Below, in pieces: positions 34,912 through 44,275 of a stretch of 64,000 nt of DNA (the first letter of the stretch is position 1; each line of letters opens with the position of its first letter). The DNA comes from Gillisia mitskevichiae (GTDB lineage Bacteria; Bacteroidota; Bacteroidia; Flavobacteriales; Flavobacteriaceae). The notes under the pieces were generated by a model. The model saw only the letters and a list, made by a program, of their open reading frames with translations. It did not search any database and had not been told where the DNA came from. Position numbers and translations under genes: made by a program. The DNA lies in NCBI RefSeq assembly GCF_003634585.1, contig NZ_RBLG01000002.1, forward strand, positions 1,074,609-1,138,608, in the 5' to 3' direction.

Positions 34912-36320
34912 AAATTCTGAATTAAAGATTTATATAAACTAACATATTGCTGTGCCGACTCATCCCAGGAATGATCTATTTGCATGATCGTTTTTCTGGT
35001 GTCTTTAAATTTTGAAGTGTCATTATAAAATTGGCTGGCTCTTTTCATGGAATTAAAAATCCCCTCTACCGTGTTCTCTGTGTGCACGAATCCAAAACCA
35101 TTTTTAGAAACATCTATAACGGTATCTTTTAACCCACCTATTTTATTAACAATTGGAATGGTACCGTATCTTAAGGAATACATCTGATTAAGTCCACAAG
35201 GTTCTACACGAGAAGGCATTAATAAAAAATCGCCCCCTGCATACATATTGTGAGACAATGCCTCATCATAACCTATATATGCATTATACGAGTTTGGATA
35301 TTTGCTGGTAAGCTTAGATAATTGCTCTTCTATCTGCTTGCTCCCAGAACCTAATAAAAGAATAGAAATATCCAGATTTTTTAAAGCATGCTCGAACAAT
35401 TCGTAGAAAAGATCGGCTCCCTTTTCGCCCACCAATCTACCTATAAAAACGAATAATGGTTTTTCAGGATCTAAACTAAACTTTTCACATAACCAATCCT
35501 TTGATGCCTTTTTACCATTATTACAATTAGAACTATTATATTTCGCTTGGATAAGATCATCGGTTTCGGGATTCCAAACCTTGATATCTATTCCGTTCAG
35601 GATGCCAATACATTTTTGACTTTCCGAAGTAATTAAACTTTCCAGGCCATTTGCTTTCACTTTCAATTCTTCCATATAACTTGGAGAAACAGTAGTAACA
35701 AGCCAGGCACATTTTATTGCTGTAGCCAATGGATTTACGCAATTATTCCAATCTAATAAACCTATAAGGGACAAAGGAAAAGAAGGAAGAAGATCTATTT
35801 TATCATGAGAGAACCAACCCTGATATTGGGCATTATGAATAGTAAATACAGAAGGAATATTCTTTAATTCTCTATAATTATTAGCATGAGACATCATAAA
35901 GGGAATCAAACCAGTATGATGATCATGGCAATGTATAATATTTGGTAATTTTTTATTTTGAAGGATCCAATCTAAAGCAGCAATTTGAAAAGCCAGAAAT
36001 CTCTCGGTATCGTTATCAGAATACACATAATCTGTAAATAACAATTTTGGAATATCTACAAGGAAGAGATCGTAACCTAAGGTATTTAATTCAGGAATTA
36101 AGATCTTAAAATCTATAGAATCTGTTCCCAGCTTTAAAATACCTTTATATATGCTTTTAAACTTATTCTCTTGAGTGAATTTATTATTGTAGAAAGGCAT
36201 AACAACCTGACTTATAGTTGTTACATTATTCTGATACTTAGGCAAAGCCCCTACAACGTCTGCCAATCCTCCTACCTTTGCTATTGGAAAACATTCGGCA
36301 CTTATATGTATAATCTTCAT
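34908..36320 (-). CDS. glgA: Glycogen synthase GlgA
   Basis: This 470-aa GT5 enzyme uses ADP-glucose to extend alpha-1,4-glucan. The N-terminal KVGGLADVVGALPK motif (about 15-28) is the conserved K-x-G-G-L signature. The C-terminal nucleotide-binding half has LLMPSRVEPCGLNQMYSLRYGT, with the catalytic Glu. It is first in the glg operon. Its start at 36320 gives the canonical MKIIHISAECFP beginning. A divergent region of about 220 bp separates it from the histidine kinase gene and must hold its promoter. Confidence 0.95.
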   Translation of the reverse strand: MKIIHISAECFPIAKVGGLADVVGALPKYQNNVTTISQVVMPFYNNKFTQENKFKSIYKGILKLGTDSIDFKILIPELNTLGYDLFLVDIPKLLFTDYVYSDNDTERFLAFQIAALDWILQNKKLPNIIHCHDHHTGLIPFMMSHANNYRELKNIPSVFTIHNAQYQGWFSHDKIDLLPSFPLSLIGLLDWNNCVNPLATAIKCAWLVTTVSPSYMEELKVKANGLESLITSESQKCIGILNGIDIKVWNPETDDLIQAKYNSSNCNNGKKASKDWLCEKFSLDPEKPLFVFIGRLVGEKGADLFYELFEHALKNLDISILLLGSGSKQIEEQLSKLTSKYPNSYNAYIGYDEALSHNMYAGGDFLLMPSRVEPCGLNQMYSLRYGTIPIVNKIGGLKDTVIDVSKNGFGFVHTENTVEGIFNSMKRASQFYNDTSKFKDTRKTIMQIDHSWDESAQQYVSLYKSLIQNL

Positions 36321-36504
36321 TAAAATTTATATAAGCAATTAATTTACAAAAAAAAATCTCCGATTTACAGAAATCTATAATTGTTAATTGTAAATAGTGG
36401 TGTTATATAAAATATTATAATTTCATATTTACATATTACTCACTTTAAAATATATCCTAAGTAGCTCTATTTTAATAGATATCTAAATTAATTTTTAGAC
36501 TAAC

Positions 36505-36535
36505 TTGCAGTTGTTAAAACAAACTGTTATTTTTC
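36505..36535 (+). promoter_or_regulatory. Possible promoter of the PAS histidine kinase gene
   Basis: TTG at 36505-36507 and TATTTTTC at 36528-36535, 20 bp apart, resemble the Bacteroidota -33/-7 pair (TTG, TAnnTTTG). If correct, transcription starts near the ATG at 36542, giving a very short or leaderless message. Confidence 0.3.
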
Positions 36536-36541
36536 CTACTT

Positions 36542-37645
36542 ATGAAAAGTGCTAGCAATTCAATCCTTCCAGGTATAGGAACTCAAACACCTTTTGATCT
36601 TGAGCAGTTATTTCAGTTAACATCAGATATAGTTTGTATTGCAGATTACAAAGGGAATTTAAAAAAAGTAAATCCCGCCTTTTCCAAAATATTAGGATAT
36701 AAAATGGAGGAGCTGATTGATAGCCCGGTTAGTAATTTTATATATTCTGAAGATAAATTAAACACCTCACGTTTTAGAGATAATCTTAGGGAGAAAAACC
36801 CTGTTTTAAATTTCGAAAATAGATATCTTACTAAAAGCGGTAATATTATATGGTTGTCATGGACATCTGTTTCGGAACCAGAAAGCCGGTTAATTTATGC
36901 CATAGCAAAGGATATAACTCATGTTAAAAAACTAGAGGAAGAAAGAAATTTGCTGCTAATAGATCTCGCAAAATTAAATAGCGATCTTAAGAAATTCACT
37001 TATACTACAACTCATGACCTAAGGGCGCCTGTGAACAATTTACTATCGCTTTTCAATTTATTAGATCTTTCTAAGATAGAAGACGAACAAACGCTAGAGT
37101 ATATAGAATTACTCAATTCTTCTACTATCCAAATGAAAAGCACCTTAGATAAATACGTTGACGCTGTGAGTCAAGAGAAAAAAATAAATATACAGGTGGA
37201 AGCTCTAAGCCTAGAGGAAACCTTTTTTATGGTACTAAACTCAATTAATACTGTGGCTCAAAAATCAAATGCCAATTTTGAGGTGGATTTTTCTGAAGCT
37301 CCAGAAGTGAATTTTAGTTCTTTTTATTTGCAAAGTATATTACTTAATCTTATTTCTAATTCCATTAAATATTCCAACCCAAAAATAGCTCCAGCTATTA
37401 CCATAAAATCTACTAAGGTGAAAAATGGGGTTCAACTTTTATTTACAGATAACGGAATTGGATTTGACATGGAAAAGGTGGAAGGTTCCATCTTTGGCTT
37501 ACATCAAAGTTTTCATGATAATGCCGATAGCAAAGGAATAGGACTATATCTAGTTCAAAGCCATATGGAAAGTTTAGGTGGTAAAATATCTGTAACTAGT
37601 AAGGTAAATGAAGGAACTACTTTTAAATTAATCTTCAAGAAATAG
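36542..37645 (+). CDS. PAS-domain sensor histidine kinase
   Basis: This 367-aa cytoplasmic protein has a PAS domain at about 20-130, then a phospho-acceptor helix (THDLRAPVNN, His158) and an HATPase domain with N-box LISNSIKYSNP, a DNGIGF G1 box and a KGIGLYLV G2 box. There is no membrane segment or signal peptide, so it senses a cytoplasmic signal. No response regulator is encoded next to it, which makes it an orphan kinase. It is divergent from glgA. Its start at 36542 is the first ATG of the frame and gives a normal length. Confidence 0.9.
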   Translation: MKSASNSILPGIGTQTPFDLEQLFQLTSDIVCIADYKGNLKKVNPAFSKILGYKMEELIDSPVSNFIYSEDKLNTSRFRDNLREKNPVLNFENRYLTKSGNIIWLSWTSVSEPESRLIYAIAKDITHVKKLEEERNLLLIDLAKLNSDLKKFTYTTTHDLRAPVNNLLSLFNLLDLSKIEDEQTLEYIELLNSSTIQMKSTLDKYVDAVSQEKKINIQVEALSLEETFFMVLNSINTVAQKSNANFEVDFSEAPEVNFSSFYLQSILLNLISNSIKYSNPKIAPAITIKSTKVKNGVQLLFTDNGIGFDMEKVEGSIFGLHQSFHDNADSKGIGLYLVQSHMESLGGKISVTSKVNEGTTFKLIFKK

Positions 37646-37896
37646 TTTACTTACACTACAATCTTATTAAATAGTATTCAGAAGACATTAGTAATATATG
37701 GAAGGATTCTCCGCCTAATCATATCTCCTATACATTGTTTTTATAAAACCTCCTTTTTTAGATAGCTAAAAAAACTTGAAATAGTTGAATATTTCGCGTT
37801 CCTAACTGGCCTCTAAATTATTACAACTATTTGACTATCTTTAGATTACAACTAAAAGCAAATAATTAGGAATTCTGTCTTCAAAAAGAGATCATT
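37646..37896. other. Gene-free gap between the kinase and SnoaL-like genes
   Basis: About 250 bp with no ORF or strong hairpin. A TATCTTTA box at 37837-37844 is near the Bacteroidota -7 consensus but has no well-placed -33 element. Confidence 0.4.
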
Positions 37897-38775
37897 ATGA
37901 AAAAACAATTAATATGCACTGTCTTAAGTCTATTCTTCGCATCTGTAATATCTGCACAAAATAATGATATAGATAAAAATTTGACAATGTATTCTGAAGT
38001 ATGGGATGCAATAATTAATAATGGAGAAATTGAAAAGATAAATAGTGAAAATTTCGATAAAAATGCCACTATTGTTATGAGGCCTGAAAACATAGTAGGA
38101 ATCGAAAATTTTAAAGCATATTACCAAAATTTTCTAACCGGTTTTTCTGAGATTGAATTTACCATAATTGATGCTTTTGGACAGGAAGATAAAATTGTAA
38201 AACACTGGAATTTTAAAGGAAAACACACGGGAGATTTCTTTGGTATCCCTCCCACTGGAAAAGAAGTAAAGGTTCAAGGTGTTACACTTGTTAAAATGAA
38301 AAATGCTAAGATTCTACAAGAACAAGATTTTATGGATAATATGGAATTTTACAGTCAACTAGGATTAATCTCAGATCCAAATAATAAGGCCGTAATTAAC
38401 AGCTTGTACGAAGCTTTTTCAATTGGTGACATTCCAGCTGCTTTAAGTACGATGGATCCAGAAATAGTTTGGAATGAGGCTGAGGGTAATTCTTATGCAA
38501 GTGGAAATCCCTATATAGGGCCAGAAGCAGTATTAAACGGAGTATTTGCAAAGATTGGTGCAGATCATGAATATTTTAAACTGAATGACATAGAATTGCA
38601 CGAAATGAGCAACAATAAGGTTCTTGCTACATTAAGATATAATGCAAAAATAAAGGATAATGCAGCTACTTATGATGCACAAGTTGCACATCTATTCACA
38701 CTGAAAGATGGAAAAATAATAAGCTTCCAGCAATTTGTAGATACCAAGAAAATAGATGAAGCCTTTAAAATGTAA
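37897..38775 (+). CDS. Secreted protein with two SnoaL-like (NTF2-fold) domains
   Basis: This 292-aa protein begins with a signal peptide (MKKQLICTVLSLFFASVISAQ). Two SnoaL/NTF2-like cone domains follow. The first (about 25-160) resembles an ester-cyclase or polyketide-cyclase family member (HWNFKGKHTGDFFGIPPTGK, a SnoaL hallmark). The second (about 165-285) is a shorter SnoaL-2-like unit (GPEAVLNGVFAKI). Two domains in one exported protein is unusual, since most members are single-domain and cytoplasmic. Substrate and function are unknown. It stands alone, with gaps of about 250 and 325 bp on each side. Confidence 0.75.
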   Translation: MKKQLICTVLSLFFASVISAQNNDIDKNLTMYSEVWDAIINNGEIEKINSENFDKNATIVMRPENIVGIENFKAYYQNFLTGFSEIEFTIIDAFGQEDKIVKHWNFKGKHTGDFFGIPPTGKEVKVQGVTLVKMKNAKILQEQDFMDNMEFYSQLGLISDPNNKAVINSLYEAFSIGDIPAALSTMDPEIVWNEAEGNSYASGNPYIGPEAVLNGVFAKIGADHEYFKLNDIELHEMSNNKVLATLRYNAKIKDNAATYDAQVAHLFTLKDGKIISFQQFVDTKKIDEAFKM

Positions 38776-39100
38776 ACCAAGAATTTCAGTATAAATCCAA
38801 AAGTATATCATATCCATAACATACTTCTGGCATTATTTTTTATCCTCTAGACATAAACAACGTAATCTTAAATAGATTTCAATTTTATTTTGCTACTTCT
38901 TATGCAAAGTGATCTATCTACTACATTACAAAATACTCCCCCTTTTTTATAATCATTAAGTCTATTACAGTTTTTTTTATAATAATTATTATCGTGATAT
39001 TAAATAATTATCAAAAAACCATGTTTTAGGCATATTATTTGATAATTATTCATCGCAACCAGATTAACTTTTCTATTCATTTTTAAATCTTCAAAAAATT
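38776..39100. other. 325-bp AT-rich gap before the TonB-like gene
   Basis: No ORF. It holds a 13-bp perfect inverted repeat (39003-39050) and an AT-rich stretch upstream. The gene after it has no obvious ribosome site. Confidence 0.5.
39003..39050. promoter_or_regulatory. 13-bp inverted repeat upstream of the TonB-like gene
   Basis: AATAATTATCAAA (39003-39015) and TTTGATAATTATT (39038-39050) are perfectly complementary, with a 22-nt loop. It ends 50 bp before the start codon. It could be an operator (for example a metal- or stress-responsive repressor site) or an RNA hairpin in the leader. Confidence 0.6.
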
Positions 39101-39817
39101 ATGGAAGTAAAAAAAACTACAAAAGCAGATCTTAACAAGCGAACCGTATTCTTCTTACAAATTGGTTTAATTCTCGTGCTTCTTCTGGCCTATTTCATTG
39201 TACAATGGCGTTCTTACGAAACAGCAGAAATTAATCAAGATCAATTTGTAACAACACCCATAGAGGAGTTGGAAATTCCCATTACTATTTTACCTACGCC
39301 TCCTCCACCAGAGATACCTGTAGCTCCAGATGAGATTAAATTGATATTAGATGATGAAGACATAGAAGAGGATCCTATTAAATCTTCAGAAATAGATAAT
39401 GAACCCATCGCTGAAATGGAAGACATAAAAGAGGTGAAAAAGGTTGTAGAAGTAGAAACAGTACCATTTATATTAATAGAAGATGTTCCAATATTCCCTG
39501 GCTGTGAAAGCTTAAGCAATAATGTAGAGAGAAAAAATTGTATGAGTGAGAAAATCACAAAATTCATCAATAAAGAATTTAATACAGCGCTAGGAAGTCA
39601 ATTAGGTTTAAAAGGAATTAACAAAATAAACGTGATGTTTAAGATTGATACAAATGGTGATATCGTGGATATAGGCGCTCGTGCTCCACATCCTAAATTA
39701 GAAGAAGAAGCAAAACGGGTTATCCAGGCTTTGCCTAAAATGAAACCAGGAAAACAAAGAGGAAATCCTGTGATTGTTCAATATGCAATTCCCATCATAT
39801 TTAAAGTTCAAGAATAA
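39101..39817 (+). CDS. TonB-like energy-transducer protein
   Basis: This 238-aa protein has one N-terminal membrane helix (about 15-35), a Pro-rich spacer (PTPPPPEIPVAP at about 63-75), an acidic region, and a TonB C-terminal domain (about 140-238: GIKINVMFKIDTNGDI-like strand, PHPKLEEEAKRVIQALPKMKPGK, then a hydrophobic end VQYAIPIIF). It spans the periplasm to power outer-membrane receptors with ExbBD. No ExbBD gene or receptor lies next to it. It is preceded by a 13-bp inverted repeat and followed by a terminator. Confidence 0.88.
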   Translation: MEVKKTTKADLNKRTVFFLQIGLILVLLLAYFIVQWRSYETAEINQDQFVTTPIEELEIPITILPTPPPPEIPVAPDEIKLILDDEDIEEDPIKSSEIDNEPIAEMEDIKEVKKVVEVETVPFILIEDVPIFPGCESLSNNVERKNCMSEKITKFINKEFNTALGSQLGLKGINKINVMFKIDTNGDIVDIGARAPHPKLEEEAKRVIQALPKMKPGKQRGNPVIVQYAIPIIFKVQE

Positions 39818-39846
39818 AATTAAATACTCCAACAACCTTTAGTTGT

Positions 39847-39883
39847 AAAATTCCGTTTGTAGCAATACAGCGGAATTTTTTTA
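39847..39883 (+). terminator. Rho-independent terminator after the TonB-like gene
   Basis: AAAATTCCG (39847-39855) pairs with CGGAATTTT (39871-39879), followed by more T residues. It begins 30 bp after the TonB-like stop. Confidence 0.8.
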
Positions 39884-40004
39884 TTCCACTAATTTAAAAT
39901 TCTATCATTTCTTCCCGGAATAAAACTGCTACAGATATTGCAGTAACTATGAAAGTAAAGCTAGAATGCTATTGCCTGTAGTTAGAATAGTTTAACCCAA
40001 TTCC

Positions 40005-40292
40005 ATGTTCTTATTCTTACTGTGGTGTAAGAATGATGCTTCTCAAATATTAATAGATGTACTAAAAAGCATACTTAATAGAGATGTAATCCAATCAATT
40101 AAAAATTTGGAGGAATACCAAGAAGCCTTCCCTCTATATTCACTAAATCTTGTTTTAGAAAAATTGAAACAAAATAAGGAGTCGCTTTTAGATAGGAATA
40201 ATCCTGAATGGAAGCTAGTTTTTAATCTTATTTTGGATAATTATTCTTCTAAGCTACCCGCGTCGGTAATAGAAAAACTAAAAAATCAGTAA
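40005..40292 (+). CDS. Small hypothetical protein
   Basis: A 95-aa frame with a Leu-rich, helical look and no motif I recognise. The start at 40005 (MFLFLLWCKNDASQ) is odd for a signal peptide because charged residues follow too soon. It lies alone between the TonB-like terminator and the STAS gene. It may be real, but evidence is limited to the open frame and plausible composition. Confidence 0.5.
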   Translation: MFLFLLWCKNDASQILIDVLKSILNRDVIQSIKNLEEYQEAFPLYSLNLVLEKLKQNKESLLDRNNPEWKLVFNLILDNYSSKLPASVIEKLKNQ

Positions 40293-40464
40293 AAATTATA
40301 TTTCATAATAAGAAGGTTTTCATAACACTTCACCTTCTAACAAACTCATTATTAGTTCATTCACGTTTTAGTTATACCTATTCGACTAAGAAATAGTCAA
40401 TCTCATCGTATTAATAGAAGTTCAGAAACAAGTAATCTTACCTTAACGTAAACAAATTAAACTA

Positions 40465-40743
40465 ATGTTTCACACACTTCCAGATCAAGAAGAATTCATT
40501 GTCGAGCTAAAAGGACAAATTACTTATGCTAATTCTTTTGAAATTCAGTTAGATCTTGAAATGGTACTTTATCATTTTGAAACTCTAATATTAGATTTAA
40601 GTGATTTAAAGTATTTAGATAAGGCTGGAGTAAAACTGTTATCGGGTTTAAAACAGAAGGCTAGATTGAATGGGAAAGAGGTCATTATATTTAGTGATCA
40701 AGAAGAAGTTTTACTATTAAACATAAGAAACCCCTCTGAGTAA
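40465..40743 (+). CDS. STAS-domain protein (anti-sigma antagonist-like)
   Basis: This 92-aa protein is a single STAS domain, with a VELKGQITYANSFEI strand-helix and LDLSDLKYLDKAGVKLLSGL. In anti-sigma antagonists such as SpoIIAA the loop reads D-S-A/S-G and its Ser is phosphorylated; here it is D-K-A-G, so Ser is replaced by Lys and classical phospho-control looks impossible. No anti-sigma kinase lies next to it. A structural or non-phosphorylated regulatory role is likely. Confidence 0.7.
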   Translation: MFHTLPDQEEFIVELKGQITYANSFEIQLDLEMVLYHFETLILDLSDLKYLDKAGVKLLSGLKQKARLNGKEVIIFSDQEEVLLLNIRNPSE

Positions 40744-40860
40744 TTTATTCGTGAAACTACCTCTCTAGAAATTAAAACTCAAATTTTCTCTTTAAAAAAC
40801 CAACTACTTTGAATAGCTGATTTTTTTAAAAAAATTTAATTCTTATATTAAATTGGAAAC

Positions 40861-41892
40861 TTAATTTAGTTCGAATAAACCAAGTTTTTCAAGGTCGTAA
40901 AAATAATAATTTCTATCATTATTCATCGCAGCGAATAGTCCTTTCTTAAATGTGTTATTTAGTGGAATGGTAACCACTTCGCAACCATCTGTTTGTTTTG
41001 TATTTAAATTGATCTCTCCAATAAATTCATTACTTTTTCTGGAAAAGATATTGAAAGTCCCTTTTTTCTGATTAGAAACAATAATATACCCAGCACCATT
41101 TTTAAAATTTGCAATGGCTATACCTTCAATATCGCCCTCAAATAAACCTTCACCAAAACAGCCTAATTCCATATTTCCCTTAAGGGGTTCTGCATAATAT
41201 TTTCGAATACACTTAGATTCATCAGCATAATAAATAAATCCTAGGTCGCTATCTACTGCTATTGCTTCTATTTCTTGTTCATTACTAAATGTACCAAACT
41301 TCCTTACTAATTTTAAATCTAAGGCTCCATCATCGGGCATGAGTTTATATTGATAAAGATAGTCTGACACAGGTCCATTTTTCCTACTAACTATAATATA
41401 GGTTGATTTATCTACAGGGGAATTATAAAAAGCAACTCCCATAGGTTCATTATATTTATCTGGTTCTCCAACAAATACTGCTAAACCGCCATTATCTAAA
41501 GGTTGCATAGAGGGAATAGCAAAAATTCTTATCTGTTTTCGTCCCCTCTCAGTAACAACTAAAATATCTGCTTTAAATTCCTCGCTTATTATTACATTAT
41601 ATGCAATATCAATATTATTTGGTTCATTAAGATTATAAATCGTTTTTTCTGGAATAATATTACCATTGAGGTTAAAGGCATAAACAGCACCCTTAATATT
41701 TTTATCTGTTCCAAAAATGATACTCTCAGCTGGATATTTATAATTCACCCAAATTGCAGGATCTTCCGAATCGTTTGGGATTTGTTGTGTAATAATATCT
41801 GGCTGCACGATTTTCCTTTCTATCTTTTGGCCGGTACAAAAGAAAAATGAGGACATTAGTAAGAAAAAACTTATAAATTTATTCCCAATCAT
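40861..41892 (-). CDS. Beta-propeller phytase (3-phytase, BPP family)
   Basis: This 343-aa protein has the BPP phytase start (NDSEDPAIWVN, GTDKNIKGAVYAFNLNG) and repeating propeller blades. It begins with a hydrophobic signal (MIGNKFISFFLLMSSFFFCTGQ); the Cys at about residue 19 may make it a lipoprotein. It hydrolyses phytate phosphate outside the cell or in the periplasm. It starts 8 bp after the Wzc-like stop, so it appears to be the last gene of the exopolysaccharide operon, an unusual partner. Phosphate release from or near the exopolymer is speculative. Confidence 0.85.
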   Translation of the reverse strand: MIGNKFISFFLLMSSFFFCTGQKIERKIVQPDIITQQIPNDSEDPAIWVNYKYPAESIIFGTDKNIKGAVYAFNLNGNIIPEKTIYNLNEPNNIDIAYNVIISEEFKADILVVTERGRKQIRIFAIPSMQPLDNGGLAVFVGEPDKYNEPMGVAFYNSPVDKSTYIIVSRKNGPVSDYLYQYKLMPDDGALDLKLVRKFGTFSNEQEIEAIAVDSDLGFIYYADESKCIRKYYAEPLKGNMELGCFGEGLFEGDIEGIAIANFKNGAGYIIVSNQKKGTFNIFSRKSNEFIGEINLNTKQTDGCEVVTIPLNNTFKKGLFAAMNNDRNYYFYDLEKLGLFELN

Positions 41893-41899
41893 TTCTATA

Positions 41900-44266
41900 T
41901 TATTTCAAGCTAAAAGTCCTTCTCCAAAAAACCTCCTTTTCCGCACCATAACCATATCCATATTTATTCCCGTACCCCAAGTTACCTTTACTTACATCAT
42001 TTAAAATAAATCCTACATTTTTAATAGATCCAGATTTTTTAGCGGAGGTAGCGAATTCCATCAATTTACTTTCTGTATATCCAGCTCTCACAATATAAAG
42101 AACTACATCTGCATATTTGGTTATAAAAAAAGTGTCTGCCACCATCATAGAAGGAGCGGTATCTACAATTACATAATCGTAAAATGTCCCTAACTTTTGG
42201 AACATTTTCCCCGTTTTATCCTGATTAAGCAGTTCGGAAGGGTTCGGTGGAATGGTTCCTGAAATAAGTAAGTCTAAATTATCATGGATTTCTGATTTAT
42301 GTATTAAGCTTGTTAATTCCAATTCGTTAGACGCCAAATAATCACTTACTCCTAGTTTTGAGTTTTCCTTAGATACATATTTATTCAACTTAGGATTTCT
42401 TAAATCACCTCCCACTAAAACAACTTTATGTCCGGCATTTGCAAGTGTTATTCCTAAATTTAGGGATACAAAAGTTTTTCCTTCCCCTTTAACTGAAGAT
42501 GTTACAAATGCAATCACCCCCGTTTCTTTATCTTTATAATTAATACGCAAATAGTGCATATTAGATAAAAGTATACGAAAAGATTCAGCTAAAATTGAAC
42601 GGTCATTTTCCTTAATAAGCACTCCTTCTTTTCTTTTAATTTTTGGCACCTCACCAATAATCGGAATTTCTTGATTCCCTTCAAGATCTTCTCTGCTTCT
42701 TATCTTATTATTAAACAAGCTTTTTAAATAAATTACAGAAAAAGGAATAAAAAGTCCCAGCACCAAACTACCCAACAAAATCGCTCCAGAATTTGGAGAA
42801 ACCACACCCCCAGTATTATAAGCCTTATCTACTATTTTTGCCTTAGGAGCTGTAACTGCCAATGCAAGAGAATTTTCCTCTCTTTTTCTCAGTAAAAAAA
42901 GATACAATGCCTCCTTAATATCCTGTTGGCGTTCTATACCTCGATACTGTCGTTCTTGAGATGGAACCGCAAGAATTCTAGAGCCTATGCTTGAAGCTTG
43001 CCTACTTAGATCATCTCTTGCTATTTGTAGATTGGTTTGCATTCCGCGAAGTCCTTGAACTATATTTGATCTGATTTGATTTATTTGATTGTTTAACCTT
43101 ACAATTGTTGGATTCTTTTCAGTTGAACTAGATAATATTCTATTTCGCTCTAAAATTAAATCATTGTTCTCATTAATTTGCTGATTCACAGCTCCTCCTT
43201 GAATTCCTAGATTTGCTGGTAAAAGTTCAGAATTAGAGGCAGATGAGATATACTCCAACATTGCTTTAGATAGCTCCATTTGGGTTGTTACATCTTGAAG
43301 TTTCTTATTATATTCACTCGCATTTTGAATATACATTTGCGATTCTGCGCCTAGATCGGTAAGACGATTAGTTTCTTTAAATTCTTCCTTCCCACTTTCT
43401 ACAGACTCTAATTCATCGTTAATGATATCTAATCTTCTGTTGATAAACTGAGCGGTATTTCCCGCAATTAAATTCTTATCCTCAATTGCATCTCGGTTAA
43501 ATTCAAAAATCAATTGATCTATAATATCTTTGGTCTTTTCTTTTACAGGATCTTCAACCTGTATTTCCAATACATTAGAATTATCTTTAACTTGAATTAT
43601 TTGAATTTTCCCCCTATAGTAAGATCCAATTTTATCTAAATGATTAAATTTTACAGTTAAATTAGAAAAAGGTATTTGTTTCTTATTTACACTGCCAATT
43701 ACTAAATCTGCATATCCAAGATCAAAAGGTTTTCCAGCTTCTAGAATATAGATTTTACCACTTTTACTATTTGTTAATTTATATTCATTTTCATTTTTAT
43801 AACTTATTTCTAATATTACTCCATTAATCCTTTTTAATTTTTCATCATCCAGTTTTAAAATCTGAAAAGAAAATGGTAAGTTTTTATACATTTCCTTTTC
43901 TATTGGACCATCCATATTAAAAAATTGAACATTTATATTTAATGCTTTTACCACCTCCCTCATTAATCTCCTTGATTTTAAAATTGCAAGCTCTTTGTCT
44001 AGATCATTACTTTGTAAGCCATTAACAAACCCCATAGAGGAATATGCAGACATCTCAGATTCGCTACCACCACCACTCTCCTCATTTATAACAATTGTGG
44101 ACGAAGCTTTATAAATTGGAGTGGCATATTTTAAATAGAGCCAAGCTGCTCCCATGGTTAATAAAAGGCAAATTAAAAACCACGGCCAAAATTTTAAATA
44201 TTTCCCAAACTCATCTCTTAATGAATGTTTTCGAGGAATAATAAATGTTTCATTTTTACTTTCCAT
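41900..44266 (-). CDS. Wzc-like polysaccharide co-polymerase and tyrosine kinase
   Basis: This 788-aa protein has an N-terminal Wzz-like chain-length domain with a membrane helix near 33-50 and a second near 495-515. Its kinase domain has a Walker A SSVKGEGKT-type loop, a VVLVGGDLRNP A' motif and DYVIVDTAPS (Walker B). The tail (GYGNKYGYGYGAEKE) carries the Tyr cluster that is autophosphorylated. It controls polymer length and export with Wza. It lies 9 bp downstream of the Wza-like gene in the same operon. It is full length. Confidence 0.92.
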   Translation of the reverse strand: MESKNETFIIPRKHSLRDEFGKYLKFWPWFLICLLLTMGAAWLYLKYATPIYKASSTIVINEESGGGSESEMSAYSSMGFVNGLQSNDLDKELAILKSRRLMREVVKALNINVQFFNMDGPIEKEMYKNLPFSFQILKLDDEKLKRINGVILEISYKNENEYKLTNSKSGKIYILEAGKPFDLGYADLVIGSVNKKQIPFSNLTVKFNHLDKIGSYYRGKIQIIQVKDNSNVLEIQVEDPVKEKTKDIIDQLIFEFNRDAIEDKNLIAGNTAQFINRRLDIINDELESVESGKEEFKETNRLTDLGAESQMYIQNASEYNKKLQDVTTQMELSKAMLEYISSASNSELLPANLGIQGGAVNQQINENNDLILERNRILSSSTEKNPTIVRLNNQINQIRSNIVQGLRGMQTNLQIARDDLSRQASSIGSRILAVPSQERQYRGIERQQDIKEALYLFLLRKREENSLALAVTAPKAKIVDKAYNTGGVVSPNSGAILLGSLVLGLFIPFSVIYLKSLFNNKIRSREDLEGNQEIPIIGEVPKIKRKEGVLIKENDRSILAESFRILLSNMHYLRINYKDKETGVIAFVTSSVKGEGKTFVSLNLGITLANAGHKVVLVGGDLRNPKLNKYVSKENSKLGVSDYLASNELELTSLIHKSEIHDNLDLLISGTIPPNPSELLNQDKTGKMFQKLGTFYDYVIVDTAPSMMVADTFFITKYADVVLYIVRAGYTESKLMEFATSAKKSGSIKNVGFILNDVSKGNLGYGNKYGYGYGAEKEVFWRRTFSLK

Positions 44267-44275
44267 AACAAATTT

